Part shown: positions 26,101-33,555 of the stretch, piece after piece
How the letters are laid out: every line of letters starts with the position of its first letter
Numbering within the stretch: the first letter of the stretch is position 1
NCBI GenBank assembly: GCA_004366205.1
Contig: SIRW01000097.1
Span: 34,174-98,173, forward strand
Length of the DNA stretch: 64,000 nucleotides
Reading direction: 5' to 3'
From: Actinomycetota bacterium
GTDB taxonomy: Bacteria > Actinomycetota > Acidimicrobiia > Acidimicrobiales > CADCSY01
Position numbers and translations under genes: made by a program
The notes under the pieces: model-generated
What the model saw: the letters and a program-made list of their open reading frames with translations, nothing else
Told to the model about the DNA's origin: nothing
Databases searched by the model: none

Positions 26101-26918
26101 TCACCGTCGACCGCGACGGCGTGACGCTCACCGGCTACCCGGCACTCGTGGACGAGGGCGACCGGGTGGCGGTTCGGGTGCTCCCCGACGAGGAGGCCCA
26201 GCACCGGTCGATGTGGGCGGGCACGCGGCGCCTCTTGCTGCTCACCGTCCCGTCGGTGCGCCGGGTGCTGCGCGACCGGCTCACGACCCGCACCAAGCTC
26301 GGCCTCGCCCACGCCCCCCACGCCGGCTACGCCGAGCTGCTCGACGACTGCGTCGGCGCCGCCGCCGACCAGCTGCTGGCCGCCCATGGCGGGCCGGTCC
26401 GCGACGCGGAGTCGTTCGAGCGCCTGCGGGCGGCCGTGGCCGCCGAGCTCGGGGACCGGGCCGTCGGGGTCGTCGCTGCCGTCGGCCGCATCCTCGAGCA
26501 CCGCCGGCGCATCGAGGGGCGCCTCGACGCCGTCACCGCCCCGGCGCTGTTGCCCGCCGTCGCCGACGTGCGCGCCCAGCTCGACCGCCTCGTCCACCCC
26601 GGGTTCGCGACCGCCACCGGCGCCCGCCGCCTGCCCGACCTGCTGCGCTACCTGCGGGCGGTCGAGCACCGGCTGGACAAGCTCCCCGGCAACCCCGCAC
26701 GCGACCGCGAGCGCCAGGAGCAGGTGCGGCTGCTGGAGCACGAGCTCGACCAGCTGGTGGCGGCGGGCCAGCTGGAGCCGGGTGACGAGCGGCGGCTGCG
26801 CCGATTGCTCGACGAGCTGCGGGTGAGCCTGTTCGCCCAGCACCTCGGCACCGCCGAGCGGGTCAGCGTGGCGCGCCTGGCGAGGGAGCTGCGCGCCGCG
26901 GCGTCGAGCGTCGCGTGA
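23166..26918 (+). CDS. hrpA: ATP-dependent RNA helicase HrpA
   Basis: A 1250-aa DEAH-box helicase, close to the usual HrpA length of about 1300. Motifs: Walker A GETGSGKST, IGHTQPRRLAARAVA, DEAH in IVDEAHERSLN, SATIDTERFSRHF, LATNVAETSITVPG and the QRAGRCGRVAPG motif VI. The helicase-associated region and the HrpA-specific C-terminal domain (DUF3418) follow. In bacteria HrpA acts on RNA and helps to resolve collided ribosomes. The start is uncertain: ATG 23166 lies within the intergenic inverted repeat, and GTG 23208 would begin about 12 residues before conserved sequence. Confidence 0.93.
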   Translation: MLLTERRGAGHPEAVRRGRRPVPPISYPPELPVSARRDELLAAISDHQVVVVAGETGSGKSTQLPKLCLEAGRGTNGMIGHTQPRRLAARAVAERVAEELGTPLGATVGYTVRFTDRVGEDTLVQVMTDGILLNEIQRDRELRRYDTIIVDEAHERSLNIDFILGYLRQLLPRRPDLKVIVTSATIDTERFSRHFGGAPVVEVSGRTYPVEVRYRPVVDGTNDRDQTDAVCDAVQELCREGPGDILVFLSGEREIRETADALRRMQLPGTELLPLYARLPAADQHRVFAPHRGRRIVLATNVAETSITVPGIRYVVDPGTARISRYSRRTKVQRLPIEAISRASADQRAGRCGRVAPGVCTRLYSEEDYLGRPEFTEPEILRTNLASVILQMAAIGLGDVAAFPFVDPPDARNIRDGVALLTELGALDPTARDGRPRLTPLGRRLARLPLDPRLGRMVLEADRLGCVREVLVVTAALSIQDPRERPAGDRVAAEAHHARFADPDSDFVALLNLWEYLQDRQRELSSNQFRRLCHAEHLHHLRVREWQDIYRQLREVARGMGLRINRQAADRDALHQALLAGLLSHVGLREGEGRDYLGARNARFRLSPGSGLAATPPRWVMAAELVETTRLWAHTNARIRPEWAERLGGHLVKRTYSEPHWDAGRGQAMAHERVTLYGVPLVERRRVGYGRIDPPLARELFIRHALVEGDWVTHHDFADRNRGLIGHLRDLEARARRDLLVDEEALVDFFDERIPAGVVSARHFDRWWRDARRERPALLDYTTEVLVLPGAGRVSPDDFPDEWHQGELTLPLRYEFDPTSPTDGVTVEIPLGVLNRVRAGGFDWQIPGRRHELVTALIRTLPKDLRRSLAPAPDHARAFLDRAGPGDGPLVPTMARVLSNLTGAPVPAGAFRPDRLPGHLRVHFRVIGEDGTVLGEGDDPDALKVALGAHVQAVLAEAAAGIEHPGATAWAFGTIPSVVTVDRDGVTLTGYPALVDEGDRVAVRVLPDEEAQHRSMWAGTRRLLLLTVPSVRRVLRDRLTTRTKLGLAHAPHAGYAELLDDCVGAAADQLLAAHGGPVRDAESFERLRAAVAAELGDRAVGVVAAVGRILEHRRRIEGRLDAVTAPALLPAVADVRAQLDRLVHPGFATATGARRLPDLLRYLRAVEHRLDKLPGNPARDRERQEQVRLLEHELDQLVAAGQLEPGDERRLRRLLDELRVSLFAQHLGTAERVSVARLARELRAAASSVA

Positions 26919-26954
26919 CCGGGCCCCGGGGAGGGGAACCGCCCCCGATCGTCG

Positions 26955-26960
26955 TAGTAT
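26955..26960 (+). promoter_or_regulatory. -10 box of a leaderless promoter for the GAF-PAS-SpoIIE gene
   Basis: TAGTAT ends 7 nt before the GTG at 26968. Confidence 0.55.
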
Positions 26961-26967
26961 CCGGCGG

Positions 26968-29163
26968 GTGGACACGGCGCGGGGTGCCTCCAGCCGCGAT
27001 GACGCCCGCATCGTCGTCGAGGCGCTCCACCACCAGCTCACCGGCCTGACCGAGGCGGCACGGGCGATCGCAGGCGCGGCCTCGCTCGACGACCTCCTGC
27101 GGGTGGTGACCGAGGCCGCCGTCTCGCTCGTCGGGACCCATCAGGGCGTGACCACGCGCCTCACGAGGGGCTGGGAGGCGGCGTCGACGTACGTGACGCT
27201 GTCGGACAAGTACGCCGAGTACCGCGACTACGACGAGGTGCCGAAGGGCCTCGGCGTGCTCAACGTGGTGACGCGCGAGAACCGGTCCCTGCGGCTCACC
27301 GCCGAGGAGCTCCGCGCCCACCCCGAGTACCGCGGCCTGCGCGACGCGCCCGGGCACCCCCCGCTGCCCGACTACCTGGCGGCGCCGCTCATCAGCCGGG
27401 ACGGCACGAACATCGGGCTCATCCAGCTCGCCGACAAGGTCGACGGCACGCCCTTCGACGAGGCCGACGAGGCCGTGCTGGTGCAGCTCGCCCACATGGC
27501 CAGCGCCGCGCTCGAGCACGTCGAGCTGGTGGGCCGGCTGGAGCAGACCCTCACCCGGCTCAGCATGGCCTTCGACGCCACCGGCTCGGGCACGTGGGAC
27601 TGGGACGGCGCCACGGGGGCGGTGTCGTGGTCGCCGACGCTCGAGCGCATCTACGGCTACGAGCCCGGCACCTTCCCCGGCACGTTCGAGGCCTACGTGG
27701 CGGCCGTCCACCCCGACGACCGCGACGCCGTCGTCGCCCGCATCAGCCGCGCCCGGGAGACCGGCGAGCGCTTCACCTACACCTACCGGATCGTCCGCCC
27801 CGACGGCGAGGTGCGCTGGATCGAGGGCGCCGGCATGTCGGTCTTCGACGTGAACGGCGACTACACGGGCATGACCGGCATGTGCCTCGACGTCACCGAG
27901 CGCCGGCTGGCCGAGGAGCGGGAGCGGCGCCGCCAGCGGGTCGTCGAGACCCTGCACCGGGTCGGCCAGGCCATCACGTCCCGGCTGCGCCTCGACGAGA
28001 TCGTCCAGCTGGTCACCGACGAGGCCACCGAGCTCACCCCCGCCGCGTACGGCGCGTTCTTCTACAACGAGGTCGATGCCAACGGCGAGTCGCTGCTGCT
28101 GTACACGATCTCGGGGGCCGAGCTGGCCGACTTCGAGGGCTTCCCGAACCCCCGGGCAACCGAGATCTTCGCCCCCACGTTCAACGGCGGGCCCACCGTC
28201 GTGAGCGACGACGTCACGGCCGATCCCCGCTTCGGGCGCAACGCCCCGTACCACGGGATGCCGCCCGGGCACCTGCCCGTGCGCAGCTACCTCGCCACGC
28301 CCGTCGTGCTGTCCTCGGGCGAGGTCGTCGGCGGGCTGTTCTTCGGGCACCCCGATCCCGGGCGGTTCAGCGAGGACGACGTGTGGCTGGTCGAGGGCAT
28401 CGCCAGCTACGCCGCCATCGCCATCGACAACGCCCGCCTCTACGAGCAGAGCGCCCGCACCGCGGCGGTGCTCCAGGCCAGCCTGCTCCCGCCGCACCTG
28501 CCGCGCATCGACGGGGTCGACCTGGCGGCGCGCTACGACCCGGGGACCACCAGCGTCGGCGGTGACTTCTACGACGTGTTCCCCCTCGCCAACGACGAGT
28601 GGGGCGTGCTCATCGGCGACATGTGCGGCCAGGGCACCGAGGCGGCGTCGCTCACCGCCCTTGCCCGCCACACCGGCCGGACCGCCGCCGTGCTCGAGGA
28701 CGACTCGACCGCCGTGCTGGAGCTGCTCAACCAGGCGCTGCTGGACCACGGCGACCCCGACCGGTTCTGCACGGCGCTGTACGGCAAGCTCTGCGACGGC
28801 GGCGACGGCATGGTCCTCGAGCTCGTCGCCGCCGGCCACCCGGCGCCGCTCGTGCGCCGCGCCGACGGGTCCACCTCGTTCGTGGAGGCGAGCGGCACCC
28901 TGCTCGGCGTGCTCGAGGACGCCACGTTCGTCACCACCGAGGTGCGGCTGCGGCCCGGCGACCTCGTCGTGCTCTACACCGACGGCGTCATCGAGGCCCG
29001 CGCCCCCGACGGTGAGCAGTTCGGCGAGGACCGCCTGGTCCAGGTCGTGGCGGCCGGTGGGGGCGCCGAGCAGGTGGCGTCCGCGATCCAGCAGGCCGTC
29101 CTCGACTTCCGGGACACCCGCCGGGCCGACGACCTCGCCATGCTCGTCATCGCCTGCCGCTGA
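26968..29163 (+). CDS. GAF-PAS-GAF-SpoIIE multisensor protein phosphatase
   Basis: A 731-aa cytoplasmic signalling protein. GAF domain about residues 20-185; PAS with PAC about 190-310 (WSPTLERIYGYEPGTF ... RWIEGAGMSVFDVNGDYTGM); second GAF about 325-490; PP2C-type SpoIIE phosphatase about 500-731 (SVGGDFYDVFPL, LIGDMCGQG, VLYTDGVIEAR, DDLAMLVI, all with the metal Asp residues). Such RsbU/RsbP-like proteins dephosphorylate anti-sigma antagonists and so switch on stress sigma factors. No partner anti-sigma genes are adjacent. The final stop is followed by a strong hairpin terminator. Confidence 0.9.
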   Translation: MDTARGASSRDDARIVVEALHHQLTGLTEAARAIAGAASLDDLLRVVTEAAVSLVGTHQGVTTRLTRGWEAASTYVTLSDKYAEYRDYDEVPKGLGVLNVVTRENRSLRLTAEELRAHPEYRGLRDAPGHPPLPDYLAAPLISRDGTNIGLIQLADKVDGTPFDEADEAVLVQLAHMASAALEHVELVGRLEQTLTRLSMAFDATGSGTWDWDGATGAVSWSPTLERIYGYEPGTFPGTFEAYVAAVHPDDRDAVVARISRARETGERFTYTYRIVRPDGEVRWIEGAGMSVFDVNGDYTGMTGMCLDVTERRLAEERERRRQRVVETLHRVGQAITSRLRLDEIVQLVTDEATELTPAAYGAFFYNEVDANGESLLLYTISGAELADFEGFPNPRATEIFAPTFNGGPTVVSDDVTADPRFGRNAPYHGMPPGHLPVRSYLATPVVLSSGEVVGGLFFGHPDPGRFSEDDVWLVEGIASYAAIAIDNARLYEQSARTAAVLQASLLPPHLPRIDGVDLAARYDPGTTSVGGDFYDVFPLANDEWGVLIGDMCGQGTEAASLTALARHTGRTAAVLEDDSTAVLELLNQALLDHGDPDRFCTALYGKLCDGGDGMVLELVAAGHPAPLVRRADGSTSFVEASGTLLGVLEDATFVTTEVRLRPGDLVVLYTDGVIEARAPDGEQFGEDRLVQVVAAGGGAEQVASAIQQAVLDFRDTRRADDLAMLVIACR

Positions 29164-29183
29164 CGGGACCGTCCGACGGCAGG

Positions 29184-29213
29184 AGGGGCCCGCCGTCACG
29201 CACGCGGGCCCCT
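29184..29213. terminator. Bidirectional hairpin terminator
   Basis: Perfect 10-bp arms AGGGGCCCGC (29184-29193) and GCGGGCCCCT (29204-29213) with a 10-nt loop, placed between convergent gene ends (29163 and 29220). There is only a short T tract. Confidence 0.7.
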
Positions 29214-29219
29214 TCCCGC

Positions 29220-29405
29220 TCAGCCTTCCTCGCCGTCCTCGGGCGGTACCCGGTTGCAGCCGGCGTCGTCGACGATCGTCTCGCCGGCGATCGTGACGTG
29301 CAGGCCGTGGCAGATGGTCAGGCTGGGCTGGGCCTGGGCGGTGGCGGCGCCGAACGCCAGCAGGCCGAGCGCGGCGATCACCGCACCGGTGAGCCGTCGT
29401 CGCAC
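29220..29405 (-). CDS. Small secreted protein, unknown function
   Basis: A 61-aa protein starting MRRRLTGAVIAALGLLAFGAATAQA, a classic signal peptide with a likely cleavage after AQA near residue 25. That leaves about 36 residues with two cysteines (TICHGLH and AGCNRV) that could form a disulfide, and an acidic tail. A strong AAGGAGGA Shine-Dalgarno lies upstream of the GTG at 29405, supporting that this small gene is real. I do not recognise the family. It diverges from the YdeI-like gene. Confidence 0.7.
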   Translation of the reverse strand: MRRRLTGAVIAALGLLAFGAATAQAQPSLTICHGLHVTIAGETIVDDAGCNRVPPEDGEEG

Positions 29406-29601
29406 GATGGTCCTCCTTGGTCGGGGGAGCGGAACGTCGCCTACACAACGCCGTGCGGGCGCGCGTCTTGCGGTCGTGTGGGCGAGGATGCAGGGGTGCC
29501 GCCGCCGGCCTCGTCCTCGAGGCCCGCTACGCCACCTGGGACGGCGACGCGTTCGTCGCCGGCGGCGACTACGCCGTCTCCGTCCACCGCCGCCCGGCGG
29601 C

Positions 29602-29607
29602 TACGGT
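29602..29607 (+). promoter_or_regulatory. -10 box of a leaderless promoter for the YdeI-like gene
   Basis: TACGGT ends 6 nt before the GTG at 29614. Confidence 0.45.
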
Positions 29608-29613
29608 GGCGCG

Positions 29614-29880
29614 GTGAGCGGTCCACGTCTGCCCGGCGGGGTGGTGCACCGCCTCCCGCGGGACCTGCGCGCCGAGCTGATCGGGAGCCCCACGGCGATG
29701 CACGCCTGGCGCGACATCACGCCCCTGGCCCGCAACGAGTTCATCTGCTGGGTGGAGGACGCCAAGCAGGCGGCGACCCGGGCGCGCCGCATCCGGCGGA
29801 CCCGGGAGGAGCTGGAGGAGGGCCAGCGCCGCCCCTGCTGCTGGCCCGGGTGCGCCCACCGCGAGCGCACCGGCCGGTAG
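29614..29880 (+). CDS. YdeI/OmpD-associated family small protein
   Basis: An 88-aa protein. Its core, PLARNEFICWVEDAKQ followed by ATRARRIRRTREEL, matches the YdeI/OmpD-associated (OmdA) helical domain, and it ends in the Cys-rich RRPCCWPGCAHR that often closes actinobacterial members. The role is unclear; some relatives were linked to bacteriocin protection. The three cysteines and His could bind a metal. The GTG at 29614 is chosen because a TACGGT box is 6 nt upstream and homology begins soon after. Confidence 0.75.
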   Translation: MSGPRLPGGVVHRLPRDLRAELIGSPTAMHAWRDITPLARNEFICWVEDAKQAATRARRIRRTREELEEGQRRPCCWPGCAHRERTGR

Positions 29881-29987
29881 CGCGCTCCCGGGCCGCGGTC
29901 CCGGCGCGATGAGAACCGGGCGCCGTCGACGTCCGAACCGGCGACGGTGACGCCCGGACGGGCGACCATCCCGCAAAGGAGCGACCC

Positions 29988-30407
29988 GTGAGCTTCCATC
30001 CCTACCTCTTCTTCAGCAACGGGCAGTGCGCCGAGGCGTTCCGCCGCTACCACGACATCTTCGGGGGTGAGCTCCAGGTGATGACCAACGCCGAGCTCCC
30101 CGAGGGCGAGGAGGCCATGCCAGGCGCGGCGCCCGAGCACGTGCTGCATGCCTCCATCCAGCTCGGCACCGGGCTGCTCATGGGGTCCGACGACCCCACC
30201 GGCGACGGCGGCCCCAAGGTGGGCGTGGCCGTGACCTACCTCGCCGCCGACGAGCAGACCGGCAAGCGGGTCTTCGACGCGCTCGCCGAGGGTGGCGAAG
30301 TGCTCATGGCGTTCCAGCCGACGTTCTTCTCGAAGGGCTTCGGGACCTGCGTCGACCGGTTCGGCGTCAACTGGATGGTCGACCTCGAGGGCGAACCCGG
30401 GGCCTGA
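29988..30407 (+). CDS. VOC family protein (PhnB/glyoxalase-like)
   Basis: A 139-aa protein of the PhnB-like subgroup of the vicinal-oxygen-chelate fold. It begins SFHPYLFFSNGQCAEAFRRY, then IFGGELQVM, HVLHASIQLG, LMGSDDP, and ends TCVDRFGVNWMVDLE. Family proteins include unassigned dioxygenase- or isomerase-like enzymes. An AAAGGAGCG Shine-Dalgarno precedes the GTG at 29988. It converges on the ECF sigma gene (9 bp between stops). PhnB-like VOC genes are often found beside ECF sigma genes, so a functional link is possible. Confidence 0.85.
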   Translation: MSFHPYLFFSNGQCAEAFRRYHDIFGGELQVMTNAELPEGEEAMPGAAPEHVLHASIQLGTGLLMGSDDPTGDGGPKVGVAVTYLAADEQTGKRVFDALAEGGEVLMAFQPTFFSKGFGTCVDRFGVNWMVDLEGEPGA

Positions 30408-30416
30408 CCGAGCGGT

Positions 30417-31316
30417 TCACGCGAGCGCGACCGGCTCGCGCAGGCGACCGAGCTTGGCGGGGTTGCGCACCATCCAGATGGCGACGACCCTGCCCTGCTC
30501 GGTCTCGAAGGCGACGGCGACGTCGGGGCGGCCTTGGTAGGTGAGGAGGACACCGGGGTCCCCGTTCAGCGTGACCGCCTCGGCCCGGAAGCCGGCGCCG
30601 ACGTAGCGCTTGGCGAGGTTCAGGAGGAACCGCGCCACACGCTGCGCGCCGACGACGGGCCGGCGGGCGGCCCGGCGGTCCCGGCCTCCGTCGCTCGTGA
30701 GCACGACGTCGGGCGCCAGATGGGCCAGGGCGCCGTCGACGTCACCGCCGAGCACGGCGCTGAGGAGCCCGGCGACGGCCTGCCGATCACGGCGCCGGGG
30801 TGCCCGGACGGGGCCGACCCGACGTAGCCGGCGCCGGGCCCGGCTGGCGATCTGGCGGCAGGCCGTCTCGGACCGGTCGACCACGGCTGCCACCTCCCGG
30901 TAGGGGTGGCCCATCACGTCGGCGAGCAGGAACACGACCCGTTCGACCGGGCCCAGCTGGTCGAGGAGGTGCAGGAAGCCGAGGGTGAGGCTCTCGGCCA
31001 GCTCGACCGCCTCGTCAGGCCCGGGGTCGGTCACGACGGGCTCCGGGAGCCACGGGCCCACGTACTGCTCCCGGCGGTGTCGGGCGCTGCGAAGCCGGTC
31101 GAGCGCCAGGCGGGCGGTGACCGTGGTGAGCCACGCCGGCGGGTTGTCGATGTCGTCGGGTTCGACCGCCGACCACCGCAGCCAGGCGTCCTGCACCACG
31201 TCCTCGGCGTCCCCGACGGTGCCGAGCATGCGGTAGGCGAGCCCGACGAGGCGGGGGCGCTCGGCCTCGAACGTGTCGAGGGCGGCGTCCGCCTGGCGAC
31301 GTCGGGCCGTGCTCAC
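30417..31316 (-). CDS. ECF41-type RNA polymerase sigma factor with SnoaL-like domain
   Basis: A 299-aa sigma factor. Sigma-2 (ERPRLVGLAYRMLGTVGDAEDVVQDAWLRW region) and sigma-4 (EVAAVVDRSETACRQIASRARRRL) are followed by a C-terminal NTF2/SnoaL-like extension of about 110 residues. That extension carries an SDGG motif and the NPAKL motif, the hallmarks of the ECF41 group, in which the extension replaces a separate anti-sigma factor. The GTG overlaps the FAD oxidoreductase stop by 4 bp. ECF41 genes normally neighbour carboxymuconolactone decarboxylases, oxidoreductases or epimerases, and here the oxidoreductase is the likely regulated partner. Confidence 0.9.
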   Translation of the reverse strand: MSTARRRQADAALDTFEAERPRLVGLAYRMLGTVGDAEDVVQDAWLRWSAVEPDDIDNPPAWLTTVTARLALDRLRSARHRREQYVGPWLPEPVVTDPGPDEAVELAESLTLGFLHLLDQLGPVERVVFLLADVMGHPYREVAAVVDRSETACRQIASRARRRLRRVGPVRAPRRRDRQAVAGLLSAVLGGDVDGALAHLAPDVVLTSDGGRDRRAARRPVVGAQRVARFLLNLAKRYVGAGFRAEAVTLNGDPGVLLTYQGRPDVAVAFETEQGRVVAIWMVRNPAKLGRLREPVALA

Positions 31317-32569
31317 CGCACCATCGTGCCCGCGTCGGTGATCGCACGGGCAGCCGCCCGGCCGGCCTGCAGACCGCTCGCCAGGGCGGCGTCGGCCAGC
31401 AGGCCGTCGGGACCCACCCAGTCGCCGGCCAGCAGCAGCTCGGGCGAACCCGTCGCCGTGATCGTCGGGCGGCCCGCCAGCCCGCCGAGCGTCGCCCGGG
31501 GCTGGGCGCCCGTCACGGTCATCCGGGCGAGGAACCGCTCGTGGACCACGGCGTCGTCGGTCACCCCGGCCCGCCGGCGCTGCCGGTCGAGCAGTGCCCG
31601 GTCCTCGTCGGGTGTGGTCGCGCCGTAACGGTGCACGGCGAGCACGGCGTCGCCCGGGGGCGACTGGTGTGCGGGGGGGCTCTGGAGGGTGGCGTAGACG
31701 GGCTCGTCGAGGCCCACGACCCAGCCGGGATCGGGAACGCCGCGCACGGCGACGTCGAGGCACGCGGCCGTGACGGGCCCGCCGAGGTCGGCCCACGGCG
31801 GTGGACCCGGCAGGAGCCCGTCGGCTGCCGCCGGGGTGCCGACGGCGAGCACGACGCGCCGGGCGCGCAGCCGCTCCTCGCCGGCGACGACCTCGACGTG
31901 CCCGCCGACCGGCTCGACCGTGTGCACGCGTGCGCCCGCACGGACCTCGACCCGGGCTCCGAGGGCCTCGATCATCTGGGCCCAGCCGCCGTGGAGGTAG
32001 AGCACGTGCTGGGCCACCCCGATCTGCACCTGCCGCACGGCCGCGCCGGCGTCGAGGTCGGCCAGGTCCCCGGCGTAGGTGTTGAGGCGGAGCACGCCCC
32101 GCAGCAGCGCCTCGGCCTCGGGTGGCAGGTCCTGGTCGGCGATCCACGCCTCGACGGACGTCCCCGCGAGCGCCGTGGCGTCCATGCGGGGCAGGCGGGC
32201 GAGGAGCGCGGCGAGCCGGAGCTTGGCGCGGGCCGAGAGCAGCCGGGAGCGCACCAGGCCCGCCGCCGAGGTGGGGAGGGGATGCAGCTCGCCCGCGTAC
32301 GACGCCTGGTACCGGTGCAGCGGTGGTCGCTCGCCCTTCGGCTCGATGCCCAGGGCGCGCAGGGCGGCCATGCCGGGCCCGCCGCGGTACAGGGCGTGGG
32401 CGCCAAGGTTGAACACGAACCCGTCCCGTTCGGCGGTCCGGGCCCTCCCGCCGGGCTGGTGGGTGTCGAGCACCACCGCGGAGGCACCCGCAGCCCGGGC
32501 GGCGACGCCCGCGGCCAATCCCGCCAGCCCTGCACCCACCACGATCACGTCCCAGCTGTCCCTCGTCAT
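31313..32569 (-). CDS. FAD-dependent oxidoreductase (amine oxidase/desaturase-like)
   Basis: A 418-aa flavoprotein. The dinucleotide-binding motif VIVVGAGLAGLAAGVAA is at the N-terminus, followed by GGRART and LGAHALYRG, and a C-terminal FAD motif PELLLAGDWVGPDGLLADAALASG. This layout is that of flavin amine oxidases and phytoene-desaturase-like enzymes. The ATG at 32569 fits the motif spacing better than the open frame's upstream ATG. Its stop overlaps the ECF41 sigma start. The substrate is unknown. The left junction of the island lies just upstream of it. Confidence 0.87.
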   Translation of the reverse strand: MTRDSWDVIVVGAGLAGLAAGVAARAAGASAVVLDTHQPGGRARTAERDGFVFNLGAHALYRGGPGMAALRALGIEPKGERPPLHRYQASYAGELHPLPTSAAGLVRSRLLSARAKLRLAALLARLPRMDATALAGTSVEAWIADQDLPPEAEALLRGVLRLNTYAGDLADLDAGAAVRQVQIGVAQHVLYLHGGWAQMIEALGARVEVRAGARVHTVEPVGGHVEVVAGEERLRARRVVLAVGTPAAADGLLPGPPPWADLGGPVTAACLDVAVRGVPDPGWVVGLDEPVYATLQSPPAHQSPPGDAVLAVHRYGATTPDEDRALLDRQRRRAGVTDDAVVHERFLARMTVTGAQPRATLGGLAGRPTITATGSPELLLAGDWVGPDGLLADAALASGLQAGRAAARAITDAGTMVR

Positions 32570-32636
32570 GCCCACTCGACGAGACAGCCGCCCCGACCGT
32601 GACAGCAACCCGGCGCGTTCTTGCCGCTCGGTCTGC

Positions 32637-32642
32637 GAGGAT
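32637..32642 (+). promoter_or_regulatory. Stranded -10-like box of the original exonuclease gene
   Basis: GAGGAT ends 6 nt before the ATG of the exonuclease stub at 32649, the same layout as other leaderless starts here. If the stub is the old 5' end, this was the original promoter, now cut off from the intact gene. Confidence 0.4.
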
Positions 32643-32648
32643 GCACCG

Positions 32649-32699
32649 ATGGGGTTGCAGGTGCACCTCCTCGACGGCACCTACGAGCTGTCCCCGTAG
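32649..32699 (+). pseudogene. 5'-end stub of the 5'-3' exonuclease gene (left junction)
   Basis: A 17-codon reading frame encoding MGLQVHLLDGTYELSP and then a stop. It matches the start of the intact exonuclease at 39881 (MDVHLVDGTYELF...) in both protein and DNA. Homology ends at 32691, exactly where the shared 21-bp core ends, and the frame then stops within three codons. This is what remains of the gene's 5' end after insertion of the island, whose right end supplies a replacement start. Confidence 0.75.
32661..32691 (+). repeat. Left flanking repeat, attL-like (31 bp)
   Basis: Matches 39887-39917 with two mismatches over 31 bp; the last 21 bp (32671-32691) are identical. It lies within exonuclease coding sequence (residues VHLLDGTYEL). 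Read as one half of the duplicated attachment site of the island. Confidence 0.7.
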
Positions 32700-32818
32700 A
32701 TGCAGGCCAGGGCCTCGATCCCCACGCTACCTGTGCGTTCGGGTCGCCGGGGGTCGTGGGAAGGCGCCACCGGACGCTCCGAGACGCCGTTTCGGACCGA
32801 GTTGTGTCAGCGAGTTTG

Positions 32819-33232
32819 TCAGCCGGGCAGCAGCTCGAACGGCGAGCCGTCGGCCGGGCGCACGACCGAGAAGTGCCGCCGATCCAGCGTGGCGATGCGT
32901 CGGAGCGAGTGCCGCTCGGCGAGGACCCCCAGACTGGCGTCGGTGTCACCGAGGGGCAGGTTGGCGTAGCGTTCGACCAGGTCGGCGATGCGCTGCCAGT
33001 CCTCGGCCCGCATCCCCTCGACCACCAGCTCGCCGGATGCCAGCGAACGGTGGAAGCCTGCCTCGGCCACTGGGCCGGGCTGGCGGTCGATCAGGTGGCC
33101 GGCTTCGGCGATCACCCAGCGGGTGGTGAGCAACGGACCGGGTTCGTCGGTGACGAGCCGGGCGCAGGCTTCGTGGTCCGGGTCGCTCAGGTCGGCGGCG
33201 GCGAGCAGCACGCCGGTGTCGACGAGCAGCAC
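32819..33232 (-). CDS. vapC: VapC-type PIN-domain toxin
   Basis: A 137-aa PIN ribonuclease. The acidic site is visible: LLVDTGVLLAA (first Asp), a mid-protein VIAEAG, GDTDASLGVLAERH (two acidic residues) and IATLDRRHFSVVR (last Asp). VapC toxins cut tRNA or rRNA and are held by VapB. The GTG start directly abuts the antitoxin stop (TGAGTG), so the pair is coupled. It is the first gene inside the left end of the island. Such pairs often stabilise mobile DNA. Confidence 0.85.
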   Translation of the reverse strand: MLLVDTGVLLAAADLSDPDHEACARLVTDEPGPLLTTRWVIAEAGHLIDRQPGPVAEAGFHRSLASGELVVEGMRAEDWQRIADLVERYANLPLGDTDASLGVLAERHSLRRIATLDRRHFSVVRPADGSPFELLPG

Positions 33233-33457
33233 TCAGCGACCGAAGCCGTCGGCCAGCAGTTCGTCGGCCTCTCGGGCGGTCCGTCCCGACGTCGAGGCTC
33301 CGAGGGCCACGAAGCCCGGTCGTCCCGGTGCGGTCCGCTCGGTGGCTGGAAGGTCCTCGGCGAGGGTCGCCAGGAGGTCGGCCACCGACACGCCACGGCG
33401 GGCCGCCTCGGCCTCGAACCGGGCGGCCACCTGCGGAGGCAACTCGACGGTGGACAT
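33233..33457 (-). CDS. vapB: VapB-like antitoxin
   Basis: A 74-aa protein starting MSTVELPPQVAARFEAEAARRGVS, a ribbon-helix-helix-type DNA-binding start. A flexible C-terminal half (GRTAREADELLADGFGR) probably wraps the toxin. It lies directly upstream of the PIN toxin. A TACACT -10 box 7 nt before the ATG at 33457 supports this start rather than the upstream in-frame ATG. The pair is probably autoregulated by binding near that box, as in other VapBC systems. Confidence 0.8.
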   Translation of the reverse strand: MSTVELPPQVAARFEAEAARRGVSVADLLATLAEDLPATERTAPGRPGFVALGASTSGRTAREADELLADGFGR

Positions 33458-33464
33458 GGCGACC

Positions 33465-33470
33465 AGTGTA
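33465..33470 (-). promoter_or_regulatory. -10 box of a leaderless promoter for vapBC
   Basis: TACACT on the minus strand ends 7 nt before the ATG at 33457. The island gene therefore uses the same leaderless layout as its host. Confidence 0.5.
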
Positions 33471-33555
33471 GGACCGTCGCCCGCTTCCCCGGGGAGCACT
33501 TCCGGGGATGCCAGGATGGGGGGACGAACGAGCGAGTTGGGGTGGGACCGCAAGC

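Noticed and set aside
23112..27041. A 1309-codon minus-strand open frame
   Set aside because: It is the antisense of hrpA. In DNA this GC-rich, reverse frames stay open by composition; its translation is repetitive His/Gly/Val with no family match.
29417..29617. A possible small gene (66 codons) whose stop overlaps the YdeI-like start
   Set aside because: The overlap looks operon-like, but there is no ribosome binding site or clear start and no recognisable family, and the YdeI-like gene has its own -10 box.
32700..32818. A gene inside the left end of the island
   Set aside because: No frame with family similarity or start signals; only the TTGTGTC-type elements and vapC's end are there.
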